Below are positions 37,475-49,243 of a DNA stretch of 64,000 bases, piece by piece. Location of the stretch: assembly GCF_047511655.1 (NCBI RefSeq), contig NC_133392.1:27631001-27695000 (forward strand), read 5' to 3'. Position 1 is the stretch's first letter. Each line of letters starts with the position of its first letter. The translations under genes were made by a program, and so were the position numbers. The notes beneath the pieces are model-generated. The model was given only the letters and a program-made list of their open reading frames with translations. It did no database searches and was not told the origin of the DNA. Origin of the DNA: Castor canadensis. Its lineage: Eukaryota; Chordata; Mammalia; Rodentia; Castoridae.

Positions 37475-37870
37475 TCTCTTTTTTTTTGGTACTGAGGTTT
37501 GAACTCAGGGTCTACACCTTGAGCCATTCCTCCAGCCCTTTTTTGTGATGCATTCTTTTGAGATAGGTTCTCACGAACTATTTGCCTGGGCTGCCTTTGA
37601 ACTGCTGTCCTCCTGATCTCTGCCTTCTGAGTAGCTAGGATTACAGATGTGAGCCACTAGTGCCCGGCTTGTTTTTCCCATTTTAAAAATGAAAAAACTG
37701 AAGCATATGCAGCTATACCTTCTGGTAAGTGAAAGATGGGAATGTAAGTCTAAGCAGGCTGACTTTAGAGCCATACTTCTATGTATCTGAGGCTGGCCTT
37801 GAGCTAGATCCTACTCCTGCCCCATTCTCCCGAGTGCTGGGATTACAGACATGTGCCACCATACCCAGCT
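37475..37870 (-). repeat. B1/tRNA dimer and B1 fragment, antisense
   Basis: Dimer at 37475-37668 and a B1 fragment at 37786-37870 (gtgctgggattacagacatg). Confidence 0.8.
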
Positions 37871-38323
37871 AGACCCATACTCATAACCACCTTGAAAATA
37901 CTAGGTGTTAGTTGAAAACTTTCAGTACCCAGTTACAACTAGACCTACAGCCAGGGTCTCTACTTGCAGAACATCTTTTCAGTGCTACTTGATTAGCTTT
38001 AACTCATCTTAAATTTGGAATATAGATGGTGAAATGGCTTTTGTTTCTCTCTCATCAGAATTCCCCTTTCAAACTCTCCAACATCTGACTACCACTTGAT
38101 TTGTTAGAATTCCACTGAGAGGCTGTCCTTTGGCAAAGTTAGGTACAGACCTTTCTGGCTTCTGGGAGAGAAAAAAAAGGGGGCGGTTTTCCTCATTGGG
38201 AGACACAATCAGTTCTGAGGAGATTCTGGTTTTAGGAAAGTAGAGGAAGAGTTAAGTCTTCCTCTAGGCTAGGTTAAGTCCTTTCAGAGAAAATAGCATA
38301 TCACAATTTCTTTTTCTCTTTAG

Positions 38324-38392
38324 TCTTTTGCCAAAGTTTATAGAGCATTTCCGCCCTATTACAATTCCAGAGGAAATTAGACAATGCCCTGA
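38324..38392 (+). other. Candidate cryptic or poison exon in the ARMH3 intron
   Basis: An excellent polypyrimidine tract and acceptor (tttctttttctctttag) precedes 69 bp that end at a consensus donor (gtaagt). The flanking ARMH3 exons are both phase 0, and in that phase this segment meets TAG at codon 19 (38378-38380). Inclusion would therefore truncate ARMH3 and probably trigger decay. Another frame is open throughout (begins LLPKFIEHF). No transcript evidence is available. Confidence 0.35.
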
Positions 38393-39030
38393 GTAAGTCA
38401 TTCTCATTTTCATAAGAAAAGGTATCTTCTTCTGAATTTGAGAAAGTTTACTTAGTATTATAAAGAAAAAGGCTTCATCCTTTCTGGCTAAGAAATGGAT
38501 GATGAAAAGGATATCACACTCTTAGATTTACTGTAAAAACTGCCAACATGCAGCTACTTGAACCTTTCTCTTCTCTTTAGTGCTCCACTTGCCACTGACC
38601 ATTAGTGAAAACCTACTGTATGTATGCTTCATAGTTTCTTTTAAAAATAGGGCATTATACTAGGACCAGGACTTCAGAGCAGTGAACAGTGGCATAGAGA
38701 GTAAACATTAGTATTCAGGCCTTGGTTCTATGAACTCCAGGATAGGTGTGTCTCAAACTGTGAGGGAAAAACATTTCTCAACTTGCCATGAACCAAATTC
38801 TTTCATTATTTATTCCTCATCAGATTATAGAATATACTGAACCTGCTCAGACCTCTCTAACTGATGGAAAGGAGAAACAAGAGCATAATCCAGACTTATG
38901 CCTAGTGATGCTCTTGTTTGAGATTTCAGAGCTTGACTCCTCAGGATGTCTTTCCTGCTTTGTGGGAGAAATGTGGCACTCTTAACTAGTGAGTGAATAA
39001 ATGAAGTAGATAAAATTATCAGGCCACGAT

Positions 39031-39146
39031 CAGGCATGGTAGTACATGTCTGTAAACCCAGCAATTGGGAGGCTGAGGCAGGAGGATCTCAAGTTACAGG
39101 CCAGCCTGGGCTGCATAGTGAGATCCTGTCTCAAAAAAAATTATAG
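39031..39146 (+). repeat. B1 SINE
   Basis: ggcatggtagtacatgtctg through gtgagatcctgtctcaaaaa. Confidence 0.85.
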
Positions 39147-40139
39147 AGTCCAGTAGGAAAGATAAAGATTTCTCATGAATACCCTCTAAAAAAGTTCTTT
39201 TATCGTTTTTTTCCTTCTAATTCCCTTTTAACTCCTATATCTGTTTCATTGCACCCAGAGCTTTATTTTTCAATGATTAGGGATTTGACAGGGTTAAAGC
39301 AGAACTGCATGGAAGTGGAACAGAATGTTTAGTCTCTTTGGGAGTATGGAAGTGTAGCTTTGAGGTATGAGCTTTTATTGTGGAAGGAATATATTAAATC
39401 TTTTTAATACTCATCCCCAGCCTGAAGACTAAAGGATGACTAAGTCCAAAAGTCTCTTGAATTCAAAAGACTCTCGAATTTTAAGTTTCTAAATGAGTAC
39501 TGAGTAATCAAAATAGCTGCCCAAATCAGGTTTTGCTAATAATGAGTTTGGAGTGCAATGGTTTGCACCAGCTATGCACAGGGTTGTGAGGGTCTTCAAT
39601 TGCTACTGGTGAAAATGACAAGCCCTGGAGCCCTGAGGAGCCTGGTACTCATTAAAACTTAAACATCAAACTAGGTCTTCCTCAGGTTAACTTCCCCTCT
39701 CTCTGTAGATCATACTTCCCACTTCCTAAGAGTGAGTCTTTGAATTGTTTGGTATCTGAAGATCACATTTAGTCTATAAACTCAAGAATTTGCCCCAGGT
39801 TGGCCTAGCCTGCCAGCAGAGAAACACCATTAAATTGGTGTTTTATCCTGGTTTTGTGGCTTTGGGCAATTTACAGTCTTTCTGAATATCTTTTTTTTTT
39901 TTTTAAATCTGTGAAGTGGGGGATTTGATCTAGATTCCTTCTAGAAATCTTATTTCTGTGGCTCTATACCTGTAGTAACATCTTGGCAAAACGAGGTATG
40001 ACTGCCTTCCATGTCACTGCCCTCAGGTGCTAGGGGTAATTCTACCATTTAACCAGCTGATTCATCTTATTTGAATATATCAACTACTTTCTATTTCCAT
40101 GTTTCCTCTTTGTTTTCATCTTAGTAGCTTTCACTCATT

Positions 40140-40361
40140 TGGCACCTTCCATTTGCTAGATCCTGTTATTTATATTTTTAGATTTATGTTATGTTATTAT
40201 CTCTAATACATATATAATGTTATAAGAAAATATTACTATGACTGTTGCATAGTTAAGGAAACTAAAAGTCAGACAGGTCAGGGTCATATAACTGATGGTA
40301 CCAAGATTTGAACTCAGGCTTCTGATCCAATAGCCTCTTTCCATTACTACCCACTGCCATC
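40140..40361 (-). mobile_element. MIR, antisense
   Basis: Contains gttaaggaaactaaaagtca, gtcagggtcatataactgat and agatttgaactcaggcttc in reversed MIR order. A SINE has inserted at its right end (40362-40578). Confidence 0.7.
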
Positions 40362-40578
40362 TTTTTTTTTTTTTTTTTTTTTGTCTTTTTATCGTGGAAC
40401 TGGGGTTTGAACTGCAACGCAGGCACTCTGCCACTTGAGCCACACCTCCAGTTCATTTTGTTCTGGTTATTTTGGAGATGAGGTCTCAAGAACTATTTGC
40501 CTGGGTTGGCTTCAAACTATAATCCTCCCAATCTCAGAGAATCCCAAGTAGCTAGGATTATCAGCACCCCATGGCCGG
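40362..40578 (-). repeat. B1/tRNA dimer SINE, antisense
   Basis: Long T run, then gccacttgagccacacctcc and caagtagctaggattatcag. Inserted in a MIR. Confidence 0.85.
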
Positions 40579-41117
40579 CCCCACTGCCATTGTGATGAGT
40601 TCTGTGTTTGTTTTCTATTCCATAAATCTTGGTAACTTGTCTGTTGCTGTCTTCTGGTCTCATCCTCATTTGTCAGCCTGGCCTGTAAGGGCAGACCATA
40701 CACAGTGCCCTGGTTGGGAGTGGGCTGGTGACAGCCATACATGCGTCCACAAGTAGGTCATACATGTCGGTTCGAACTGAGAAGGTAATGAATAAAAGTT
40801 TGCTGTCAGGTCATATCCTCTTAGTAGTCCTCAGCTGGGATTTCAGGCCAATGGACTTGAGATTGAACAGTTTTTCAGGCATAGGGGCAAAGCCTTCTGG
40901 TATCAAGATTAGATAGCCATCACTAGGAATTTTTCCAACTTGGTGATTCTTGTTTGCTATGGTCTTTAAGTTAGAAAGTATTTCCTGTATCAAAGGCTCT
41001 GCTTTAAAAAAAAAAAATGGGGCACTGACTTCTAAATAGTCTGTAAGGAATGGATATTGTGCATGCTCAGGAAAAGGTATATATGTATGTGAAACCTTGT
41101 CAATAATCTTAAGGGGT

Positions 41118-41212
41118 TTTTTTCCCCTTTTGATTTGTTTGTAGTGTTGAGGATTGAACCCAGGACTTCAGGCATGCTAGGCAAGTGCTCTACCACTGAG
41201 CTATATCCCCAT
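41118..41212 (-). repeat. ID SINE, antisense
   Basis: gaggattgaacccaggactt and accactgagctatatcccca. Confidence 0.85.
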
Positions 41213-41916
41213 TTCTTGTCAACAATTTTGAACCAGCCTCATGTCCTGGGATGTCCTTCACATCATTGATGACATCCTAATGATGTGGCTAAAAGCTTCA
41301 CAACCTATATCATACAAAACCAGGCCTTTTGGGGGCCTCTCTACTCAATTTTTCTTTCCTATAATCTGTATCCCTTGTACTGCCAAAGCTGTTAAGGTTG
41401 GCAGAGGATCCTAGGCATTCTCTGACTTCTGGCTAATGCACTGTTATACTCAGGCCACTATGATACTTGTTGGAGGCTTGGTTTCAGATTGAATATGGAA
41501 ATGCACTTTCCTCTTACACCAGAATCTAAGATGTATGAGGCCCTGATCAGAAAGAGGCCTTCATTATAAAATTAGTAGGCATTTATTGATTATTCATTGT
41601 GCACCAAACACTAGAAAATCATCTTCACATTAGCCTTATGAGGTAGATAGTGTTATCCCCTGAAGGTGGAGGGCGCAGTTTCTCACACGCCCTTCCTTGC
41701 TGGAGCGAGGTTTTCTCTCAGTTCCTTGGTTATTACTGGACCTAACTGGGCTTAACTGGGGGCGACTGGAGATTTTAGAAAAGACACAGGATAGACAGAA
41801 AGTTGGGGTCAGGTGTGTTGGGCGTTTGGGTGGAGGTGTACAACCCTAATTGCTTCTTTTTTTCTGTCTTGATTCTTTAAGGCCTTACTCCTTGCAATTA
41901 CTTTAAAACCTTGCTT

Positions 41917-42013
41917 AGCTGGTAGAGTGGCTCAAGTGGTAGAGTGCATGCCTAGCAAGCGTAAGGTCCTGAGTTCAAACCCCAGTACAACAAAAACAAA
42001 ACACACACACACA
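41917..42013 (+). repeat. tRNA-derived SINE inside the ERV
   Basis: gctggtagagtggctcaagt through aaaccccagtacaacaaaaa, then an AC-rich tail. It is younger than the ERV. Confidence 0.85.
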
Positions 42014-43474
42014 AGTGTGATAGAATTGAGAGCCTAGAAATAAAACTTTACACTTATAGTAAGTTAAAAAAAAAAAAAAAACTTGCTTAAAACATCTTTC
42101 CTTAGGCTTGCACTGTCCCCTGTTTGCTCTTAGCTTATCTTTAGCTTAATTGCTCTTAAAGTCTTTTGCCCCCAGGTTTGCACTGTCTTATCTCTCTTTA
42201 GCTGTCTCAAAGCCTTGGTGCTCAAACTTGCAAACCAGCAGCTGTGCCTAAAAACTGCATAAACATAACTCTTAAGGTCTTGGTCCTTAGACTTGCACTG
42301 TGCACTGTCCCATGTTATCTTTGGGTTTTCTTTAGCCTTAGCTTTCCTAAGGCCTATGCATGAAGTTTTTTCTCAGCTTTGCTTTCTGAAAGCCTATGTT
42401 AAAGTTCTCTGTGCAGACTTTCTATCAACCCCTCTTTAGCATTTTCCCTTCAGCAATTTTGCCCTTCCATAATTCTTTTCCTTTCCAAAATCTTCCCACA
42501 CCGTAAAGCCCCAAAGGCAAAAGCCCCTCTTCCCCCTTCAGGGGTCTTTTATAGCAGCAAACAGGGTGGAGCCACGGGGAAGGGCATGACATTGTAACAG
42601 GAGAAACCTGCGGTCCTGCTTCTCTGAACACAGCTTAGGAGATGCAGCTGTTCTGCCTTTCCCTGTTTTGTGGCCGGGGGCTGTGCCTCTCTCGGCCTAT
42701 AGGTAAAAGCATTTAACTGCATCTTGCCTTGCTTGTGTCCAGTTCTCATAGGCTTTAATCTGCTCCCCCATCTCCCCGTTTTTATTTTTTTTTTACTGCT
42801 CCCAATGAAACCCATTTTCCAATTTAAAGGAGTTGTTTTGAAACCTGTTGTATGCCAGGGCTATTAGGATCCAGTCTCTCAAGCACAAGGTAAAACCTCT
42901 ATTAGCCACCTGTAGGAGACACTTCACAAGAGAAGTCTCTTGGCCCATGGAGGTAACCCTGCAATGCATGGGTCCCCATACTTGATGGGTCTGAGCATCC
43001 TCCTGACACGGAATCAGAATCTTCAGACCGAACTTTACTTTTAAGGTGGGGCTACTGGCTGAGCGCTTCCACTGCCCACAGCATGTTGTTACTGCTTCTC
43101 ACACTCCTGTATGACTGCTTTGAGCGTGAGTCCCACTTCCCAGCTTTACTTCTTACTTCTGTGCTCTACCACTCTATCGTAAATCTCTACCATACTCTAT
43201 AGTGTAATTTCTACCTTAGAATTCTCCTACCATATAACACTTAATATTTAATTCTTAAACCTTATGTTCTTAACATAGCTTTTTAAAGCCTTATGTATAG
43301 AGTTTCCCAAGTTTTTACAACTGACTGTATTCAATTTACTCTCCTTCTAACTTTGCTTATTTTTCTTTTTCTTGCTTATCTTTCATTTCTCTATTATGTG
43401 CAAGCCCCTCAGAGAGTGTCTCCTTATCTTAGGCTTTGATTTCCCCCCGTAGTTAATTAATACCCTGCAGTCAA

Positions 43475-43492
43475 GTCCTTGTTTGGGCGCCA
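43475..43492 (-). other. ERV primer-binding site, tRNA-Lys type
   Basis: The minus strand reads TGGCGCCCAAACAAGGAC, four bases after the end of the LTR. It differs from the tRNA-Lys3 type site at two of 18 positions. This supports an ERVK/IAP-like (betaretrovirus-related) element and its minus orientation. Confidence 0.75.
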
Positions 43493-43996
43493 TCTCTCGT
43501 GGCCCACATGAGCTTGTCCTAGAAACCTGAGGGGTGACAGGAGATGCCAGAAAAGACAAACAGAAGACCAAACATGCGCAAAGCTGGGGCCAGGTAGGCT
43601 GAGTGCTTTGATGGAGACACACCAGCAACCTTCACCTCCAGTGAGTTTATTATATACAGTTGCAACACCATATATAATAAAGAGAGGCAATAAATATGGA
43701 GAGGTGATTGGGGGAGGGGGCATGACATTGTAATCATCTGGAACAGGAGAAACCTGTGACAGCTTCTCTCTGAAGGTAAACATCTTAGGAAAAACAGTTA
43801 TGCTGCATCTTGCCCATTTCTGCAGCTGAGGCTGTGCCAATCCAAGCATGCAAATTACTGGGCATAACTAAGCTTGCTCCCTTCTGCAGTTAGGGGCTGT
43901 GCCAAACTCAAACACGTAGCTTATTCTATACACCTGTCGGCTCCCAACAATCTCCCTTTTACAGATGAGAAAACTGAGGCTCAAAAAATTAAAGAA

Positions 43997-44325
43997 ATTT
44001 GCCAAGAGTGGTATCTCACACCTGTAATCCTAGCTACTCAGGAGGAAGAAATCGGAGGCTCACTAAGGCCAGTCCTGGCAAAAAGTTCTTAAGACCCATC
44101 TCAGCCAGTAAAAGCTGGACATGATAGTGCCTGCCTGTCATCATAGCTAGATGGGAAGCATAAATAGGAGGATGTGGTCTAGATAGGCTGGGCATAAACA
44201 TGAGACCATATTCAAAAAACTAACCAAAGGGAAAAGGTCTTGCAGTGTGGCAAAAGTGGTAGAATGTCTGCCTACCAAGCACAAGGCCGTAAATTCAAAT
44301 CTCAGTACTGCCAAAAAAAGAAAAA
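43997..44325 (+). repeat. Composite SINE inside the MIR
   Basis: B1-like half, a second diverged B1-like piece and a tRNA-like half (agtggtagaatgtctgccta). Confidence 0.7.
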
Positions 44326-44702
44326 CTTGGATAAATTTATATAGCTAATCAGTGGTCAATCTGAGACCAAAATTCAGGCCTGAGACCTCACAGCCCATGT
44401 TCTTAATGACTTTGGTGTCTTATCAGGCCTCTCCCCTCTGGAGATTTTAGGAGCAGGTATTTAGATCACCTTTTCTTATCCTGCCTAGTTCATTTTTTCC
44501 TGGCCTATGTGAGGCAAAGTGTTTTTAGGCAAAGAAGTGGGCATAGAATCTTTAAAAACAAGGCCATTTGTCTATCCTGTCTTCCACTTGAATGCAGATG
44601 TTCCTTTGTGGTGAAGAACCACTTATGGCCATAGGACCTTCAGGACAGTTTAAAATAGGTAGGTACTTCCTGGGCTATGAAGAGAATTACTGTTGAGTCC
44701 CA

Positions 44703-44805
44703 GGAGTTGTCCCAGTAGCTGCCTAGCAAGCATGAGGCCCTGACTTCAAACCCCTGTACCAATGAGAGAGAGAGAGAGGAAGAGAGAATGAGAGAGAGTG
44801 AAAGC
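44703..44805 (+). repeat. SINE fragment followed by GA-rich repeat
   Basis: gcctagcaagcatgaggccc at 44721, then (GA)n from about 44765. Confidence 0.7.
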
Positions 44806-46508
44806 TCCCAGTTCAACTTTCAGGCCCTTATCAGGACCCATGTTCCTATCTACTGAGGGTCATGGTGGGGGGGAGCATAAGGATTCCTTAGAATTATCTT
44901 ATAGGTGGTTTTCTGACTTTGAAGCTACCTTGGGGGTGGGTAGTGGGTGGTAATGGTCTAGGAAGCCCACAACCCAAATAGCTGATAAGGAAGGTGGGCT
45001 CTAATAGTAGACTATTACTTGATAGCTTGAGAAGTGATCTCAACCTGGGAGGGGTCATTGGAATTGTCAAGAAGCCAGATACCAAGACTGCAAATTATGA
45101 TAAAGTTTAAGGCCTTTAGGGATGGTTTCTGGGAAATTGCTCTCTTCCCGAGTGCTACCCTTGCCATGTCCCAGGCTAATGTTGATGTTCAAATGGAATA
45201 TGGCCCTAACATCTTAACCTTCAGAAAACAAAGTCCCGGAGTAGGTAAGTACACTCAAGTCTGAATGGGTTGAGTTCCAGACCCAAGCTGAAAATGTCTT
45301 CTCTTGTGGGTAAAAGAGGAGTAATGATGGCAGGAGACAGAGGCTAGATGAACTGACAGGAAATCTTCCCCTGTTCAAAGCAAGACCTTCCACTATCCCT
45401 TGGCAAGAGAATGCCCATGTGATCAAGGTATCCTTATATGAGGCCTGAGGCTCTCTAGATGTAGTCAGAAGGTAGAGCCATCTCCTCACTTACTGCATCT
45501 TTTTCTCAGCAGTTGGCTTTAGCATGTATTTGTCTTTTGGCACCTGCCATACCTCAACAAAGGCCAAACCCAAGTTACTGGGTCATAGGGATCACTGATG
45601 CTGCTCAGATTTCAGAGCTTAATCAAGTATATATTATTTTGTCTGCCTTCTGGGAGCTAGTACCATCTCTGAGGAATTTTGCATTTTTTCCTGGGCTTGA
45701 ACCATTCACTTCTGAGTCCAATACCCTGGCTGTAGATGTGGGTGTAACCCACATGCATGAGAGGCACTGTATTACTTTGTGGGTGACTGCCGTTCCTGGG
45801 TACCAGTCCTCCTGCCTACAGAGCTGACAAATGGAATTAGAAGCAGAGGAACCAGCCTGTACTAGGGTCTGTGGGACACAGCAGACAAAATGATCTTGTG
45901 AATCTGGTTGTCTGGAGGGAAGAAGACAAGCAAGACCTTTCCCTTAGCTGTCCCTTTCCTTCAAAGCCAAACTCAGAGACTCTCCCATAGAGACACAGCC
46001 TTCTCTATGTCCTCCAAACTTTCTCTTACCTCAGGAATTCTTGGCAGGCAGGAGTGTTTGCCATCACGTGAAGTCTGTCCTGGCACAAGATTGGACAGGT
46101 GAAGGAACAATACAGTGGTACCTTGATTGAGTCGATCCTCAATCCCTCTGACCTGTCCTGACTCTGGCTTATCCCTTTCATCTCCTACCTTCTGCCATAG
46201 CCAAGTTCCTCATCACTCACTTCCCCCCAAGTTCCTTACTGAACAGGAAGTGTTCCATGATGCCATAGCCTTCCTGCAGGTCAGGTAACTTCAGATTACC
46301 AGAATGAAGGTGAACCATCAATTCCCTTTCCTGGCTGTTCCTTTCTGCCCATCTCACTTCTGTTAATTTGATGTAGTCACTCCTGTATATGGTAGTCCTT
46401 CCATTTTAACCAGATATCCAAGGTTCCCAGAGTTGGTAAAAGTTGGAATTCACTCCCCATAGAAAGTCAGAGAGGCCGGGTTGGTGTCCCTATAGAAAGT
46501 CAGAGGGG

Positions 46509-46687
46509 CCAGGTGCCAGTGTCTCACATCTGTAATCCTAGATACTTGGGAGGCAGAGATCAGGAGGATTGCTTTTTGAAGCCAGCCCAGGCAAATAGTT
46601 TGTGAGACCCTATCTCAAAAAAATTCTTCACAAAAAGGGCTGGTAGAGTGACTCAAGGCATAGGCCCTGAGTTCAAACCCCAGCACT

Positions 46688-46725
<38 letters not shown>

Positions 46726-47010
46726 GCACGCACACACACACACACACACACACAGGCCAGGTGTGGTGTTATAGGCCTGTAATCCCAGCATGCAGGAGAC
46801 TGAGGCAAAGGATTGCAAATTTAAGATCAGGCTGGGCTACATTCTGAGTTCAGGGCCAGCGTTGGCTACATAGCAAGACCCTGTCTTGGAAGGAAGGAAG
46901 GGAGGGAGGGAGGATCAGCTTGAGCTACATTCTGAGTTCAAGGCCAGCCTGCGCTACATAGCAAGACCCTGTCTCGAAAGGAAGGAAGGGAGGGAGGGAA
47001 GAAGGAAAGG
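46509..47010 (+). repeat. Dimer SINE, (AC)n tract and duplicated B1 with GGAA tails
   Basis: Dimer 46509-46688, (AC)n 46689-46754 with CG interruptions, B1 46757-46890, then a second copy of the B1 right half at 46913-47002. Each copy ends in AAGG/AGGG repeats. Confidence 0.85.
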
Positions 47011-47534
47011 AAGTCAGAGAGGCATTGTTGAGAAGACTCCTCATCAGAACAAAAGTTCAGTTTATTCTTGAAAGTGTCCTCTGTACCCCAAGGTTTGAAT
47101 GCCCAAAAGTTCTATCCAAGCTACAGATAGGAAGACTGAGTTGGCATTGAGAGATGAAAACAAGTGGCAGATGGTGCTGAGGAACATCCCAGGACTGAAG
47201 AAATGTGGTTCTCAGGGAGAAGTAATGAGACATTGGCAGAGTCTTATTCAATATGATAGCCTAGCCAGAGGAAGCTTCAGGATAGCACTAAGAACACATT
47301 TATGGTATCAGGAACACTAGTAACCTCAGATGCTGTTCTGTCACTTCTTATGCTCTTTTACCATAGCCAGAATAAATAGCCTTGGTGACCAGGCTGGGCT
47401 GGTCAGGAAAGGTAGAGAATGAAGAGATTAGAAAGTGGTCCTAGAAACTAGAGGAATTGATCCCTACCACCCTGCCTGCTTGTTTTACACAAGCATCCTG
47501 GCTGAAACCCTGCCTGACCCTTGACTTCCCCCAG

Positions 47535-47651
47535 GTGCTAGAGGTGGTACGAGCCAACTATGATACTCTCACACTGAAGCTGCAGGATGGCCTGGACCAA
47601 TATGAGCGCTATTCTGAGCAGCACAAAGAAGCTGCCTTCTTCAAAGAGTTG
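47535..47651 (+). CDS. ARMH3: ARMH3 (C10orf76) penultimate coding exon
   Basis: This 117-bp exon (39 whole codons) lies between a cttcccccag acceptor and a gtgagt donor. It starts and ends in phase 0, which fits both neighbouring ARMH3 exons. It begins [20 protein letters not shown] and ends AAFFKEL. Joined to the exon at 16020-16098 it gives a continuous reading frame across the SEEQ/VLEV junction. The sequence is charged and heptad-like, as expected of an alpha-helical armadillo-type repeat. The intron that follows is only 1.5 kb, and a long run of codons continues into it by chance. Confidence 0.95.
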
Positions 47652-49150
47652 GTGAGTGTCCTGGCCTCATCTCTCCCTATATCTCTTGGGTGCCCAGTCC
47701 CAGCCATTGGGTTCTACTGTGCAGGTGAGCATCTAGGGTACAACTTCAGTTTGTCAAAGTATGGTAAAACAAGACTAGAGGGGTCTGCTGGGATTGGGTA
47801 TGCAATTTCTCTTCCAAAGCAGTTCAGGATAGGGCAGTGAGAGAAGAAAGTATTCCTGAGATGGCATTGCCCGCCCTTCCCACAACCATGGAGATAGTAC
47901 TACACAGTTTCAACTGGACCGGGGGCTTGAGATACATTCCCAGTGGCAGCTGTAGCTCCTTGCTTCCTCCTTATCCTGTTCTTAGAGCAACTGGGAGTAA
48001 TGGGTTCTTTGTATTCAACCACTTCTTCCTAACTGTGTGTCTTCTAATACAATTCTCCAGCCTTCACTCCCTATGCCCACTCCCACTTTGTAATCACTTA
48101 GCTTCCCTCAGTCCCTACGTTTGGCCTCCCAGAGCCAGCGAGCATTTTGCGCTGCCTCCTACTCCACCTCCCAGTCACAGCATCTCCACAGAACTAGCCT
48201 CTCCCTATTGATTGTCCTTCTCTGCCTTGTGCTTAGAGCTACTCACAGGAAAAACTCAGCCTCCTATAGTTGTGCCACCCTGTCTGCTTGGTAGACATAA
48301 AAATCCTGGCTGGAGACTGAGACCAGAACACACAGGTTCTATAGCCACTTCCCATGTCAGACCTCCATCTTCTGAGCAGAACTTCTATTAGCCTTGCCAA
48401 GTCTGTGGTGAAGGAGCTGGATTTTAGATTGTCTTGTGCTAAATTAGCACAAGACCCTGATGTGACACTCCTCAGGATTTTTCTGAGGATAGGGAAGTCA
48501 TTAGTGTAGAGATAGCATGTAGAGTATTTTTATGGGATGGTCAGTGAGTGTCTATATCAATGGGGCCAGGGGTTACTGGGAACTAGCAATTAATGAAGAG
48601 TAAGTTATTGGGAGATAAAGAGGATTGCGAAGGAGAATTTAGAGGAGCAAGGTCTTGATGCTCTTTGGCACTGCCTCTGCCTTAGTTCTCCGTCTCTGGC
48701 ACAGGGGAGCAATGTGGGTCTGGTCCAATTGGGAGCTAGTGAGCTTGACTTACCTGCTGTTTTGTCATGCTGCCCTTTCCTCTTCTTCATGCCTCATAAC
48801 TTCATTAACTTTCCTGTAGCAAAGCAGAAACTGAAGGAAAGCTCTGTGGTCTGTAGGGCCCAGAACAGACATACATTCTTTTTCTCCTCCCTCTCTCTTT
48901 TGTTTCTCCTAAAATGTACACACCTGTTTTCCATGGGCAAACCTCCTTGCAGAGTCTGCTAGATTCCTCATTGAACCTCTCAGAGTTGGGAGTTGGGAGT
49001 TTGGACTTCTGAGCCCTTCTCCATAGCGCTTTGTCTGTGAATACAGGCCTGTGCCTTGTGCCTTGGACACTGCCCTCTGGTGTTTGTAACCAACTGTCTC
49101 CTTTTTTTCTCTCTGCCTGTGCCCTCCCACTTTCCCTCATCCTTTCCCAG

Positions 49151-49243
49151 GTTCGATCTATTAGCACCAACGTCCGGAGAAACCTGGCTTTCCACACACT
49201 CAGCCAAGAGGTCCTGCTAAAGGAGTTCTCCACTATCTCCTGA
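49151..49243 (+). CDS. ARMH3: ARMH3 (C10orf76) terminal coding exon with stop codon
   Basis: The acceptor (cctttcccag) is followed by 30 codons and TGA. The frame starts [17 protein letters not shown] and ends KEFSTIS. It joins in phase 0 to the exon ending at 47651. The three exons together give 95 complete C-terminal codons of ARMH3. No in-frame disruption is visible in any of them, so the gene looks intact here. An open frame on the opposite strand across this exon is taken as a shadow. Confidence 0.95.
   Translation, partial: VRSISTNVRRNLAFHTLSQEVLLKEFSTIS

Larger units (their letters stand above)
41661..43949 (-). mobile_element. Antisense endogenous retrovirus remnant, non-coding internal region
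   Basis: On the minus strand it starts TGTTGGGAGCC at 43949, has an LTR to 43497, then a primer-binding site complementary to tRNA-Lys (TGGCGCCCAAAC, 43492 downward), about 0.7 kb of internal sequence with no gag, pol or env frame, a polypurine-like tract near 42760-42780, and a second LTR-like block to 41661 with a TATA box (42547-42554). Flanks are atcccc and atctcc, a 6-bp duplication with one mismatch. The two LTR-like blocks share motifs but differ in length and in their U5 ends. A SINE (41917-42013) has inserted in the second block. It is not coding-competent. Confidence 0.8.
41570..44425 (-). mobile_element. MIR split by an ERV and then by a SINE
   Basis: Three pieces in order give one antisense MIR: 41570-41660 (ggcatttattgattattc to gtgttatcccc), 43950-43996 (ctcccttttacagatgagaa to tttgccaag) and about 44328-44425 (tatagctaatcagtggtcaa onward). 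The ERV at 41661-43949 and the SINE at 43997-44325 separate them. Confidence 0.75.

Noticed and set aside
46689..47010. CRISPR-like or tandem array
   Set aside because: The repetition is a microsatellite and a duplicated B1 half; there are no spacers and the genome is mammalian.
47457..47840. 127-codon open frame read as an independent gene
   Set aside because: Its middle is the ARMH3 exon 47535-47651; the ends are intron read through clear AG and GT splice sites.
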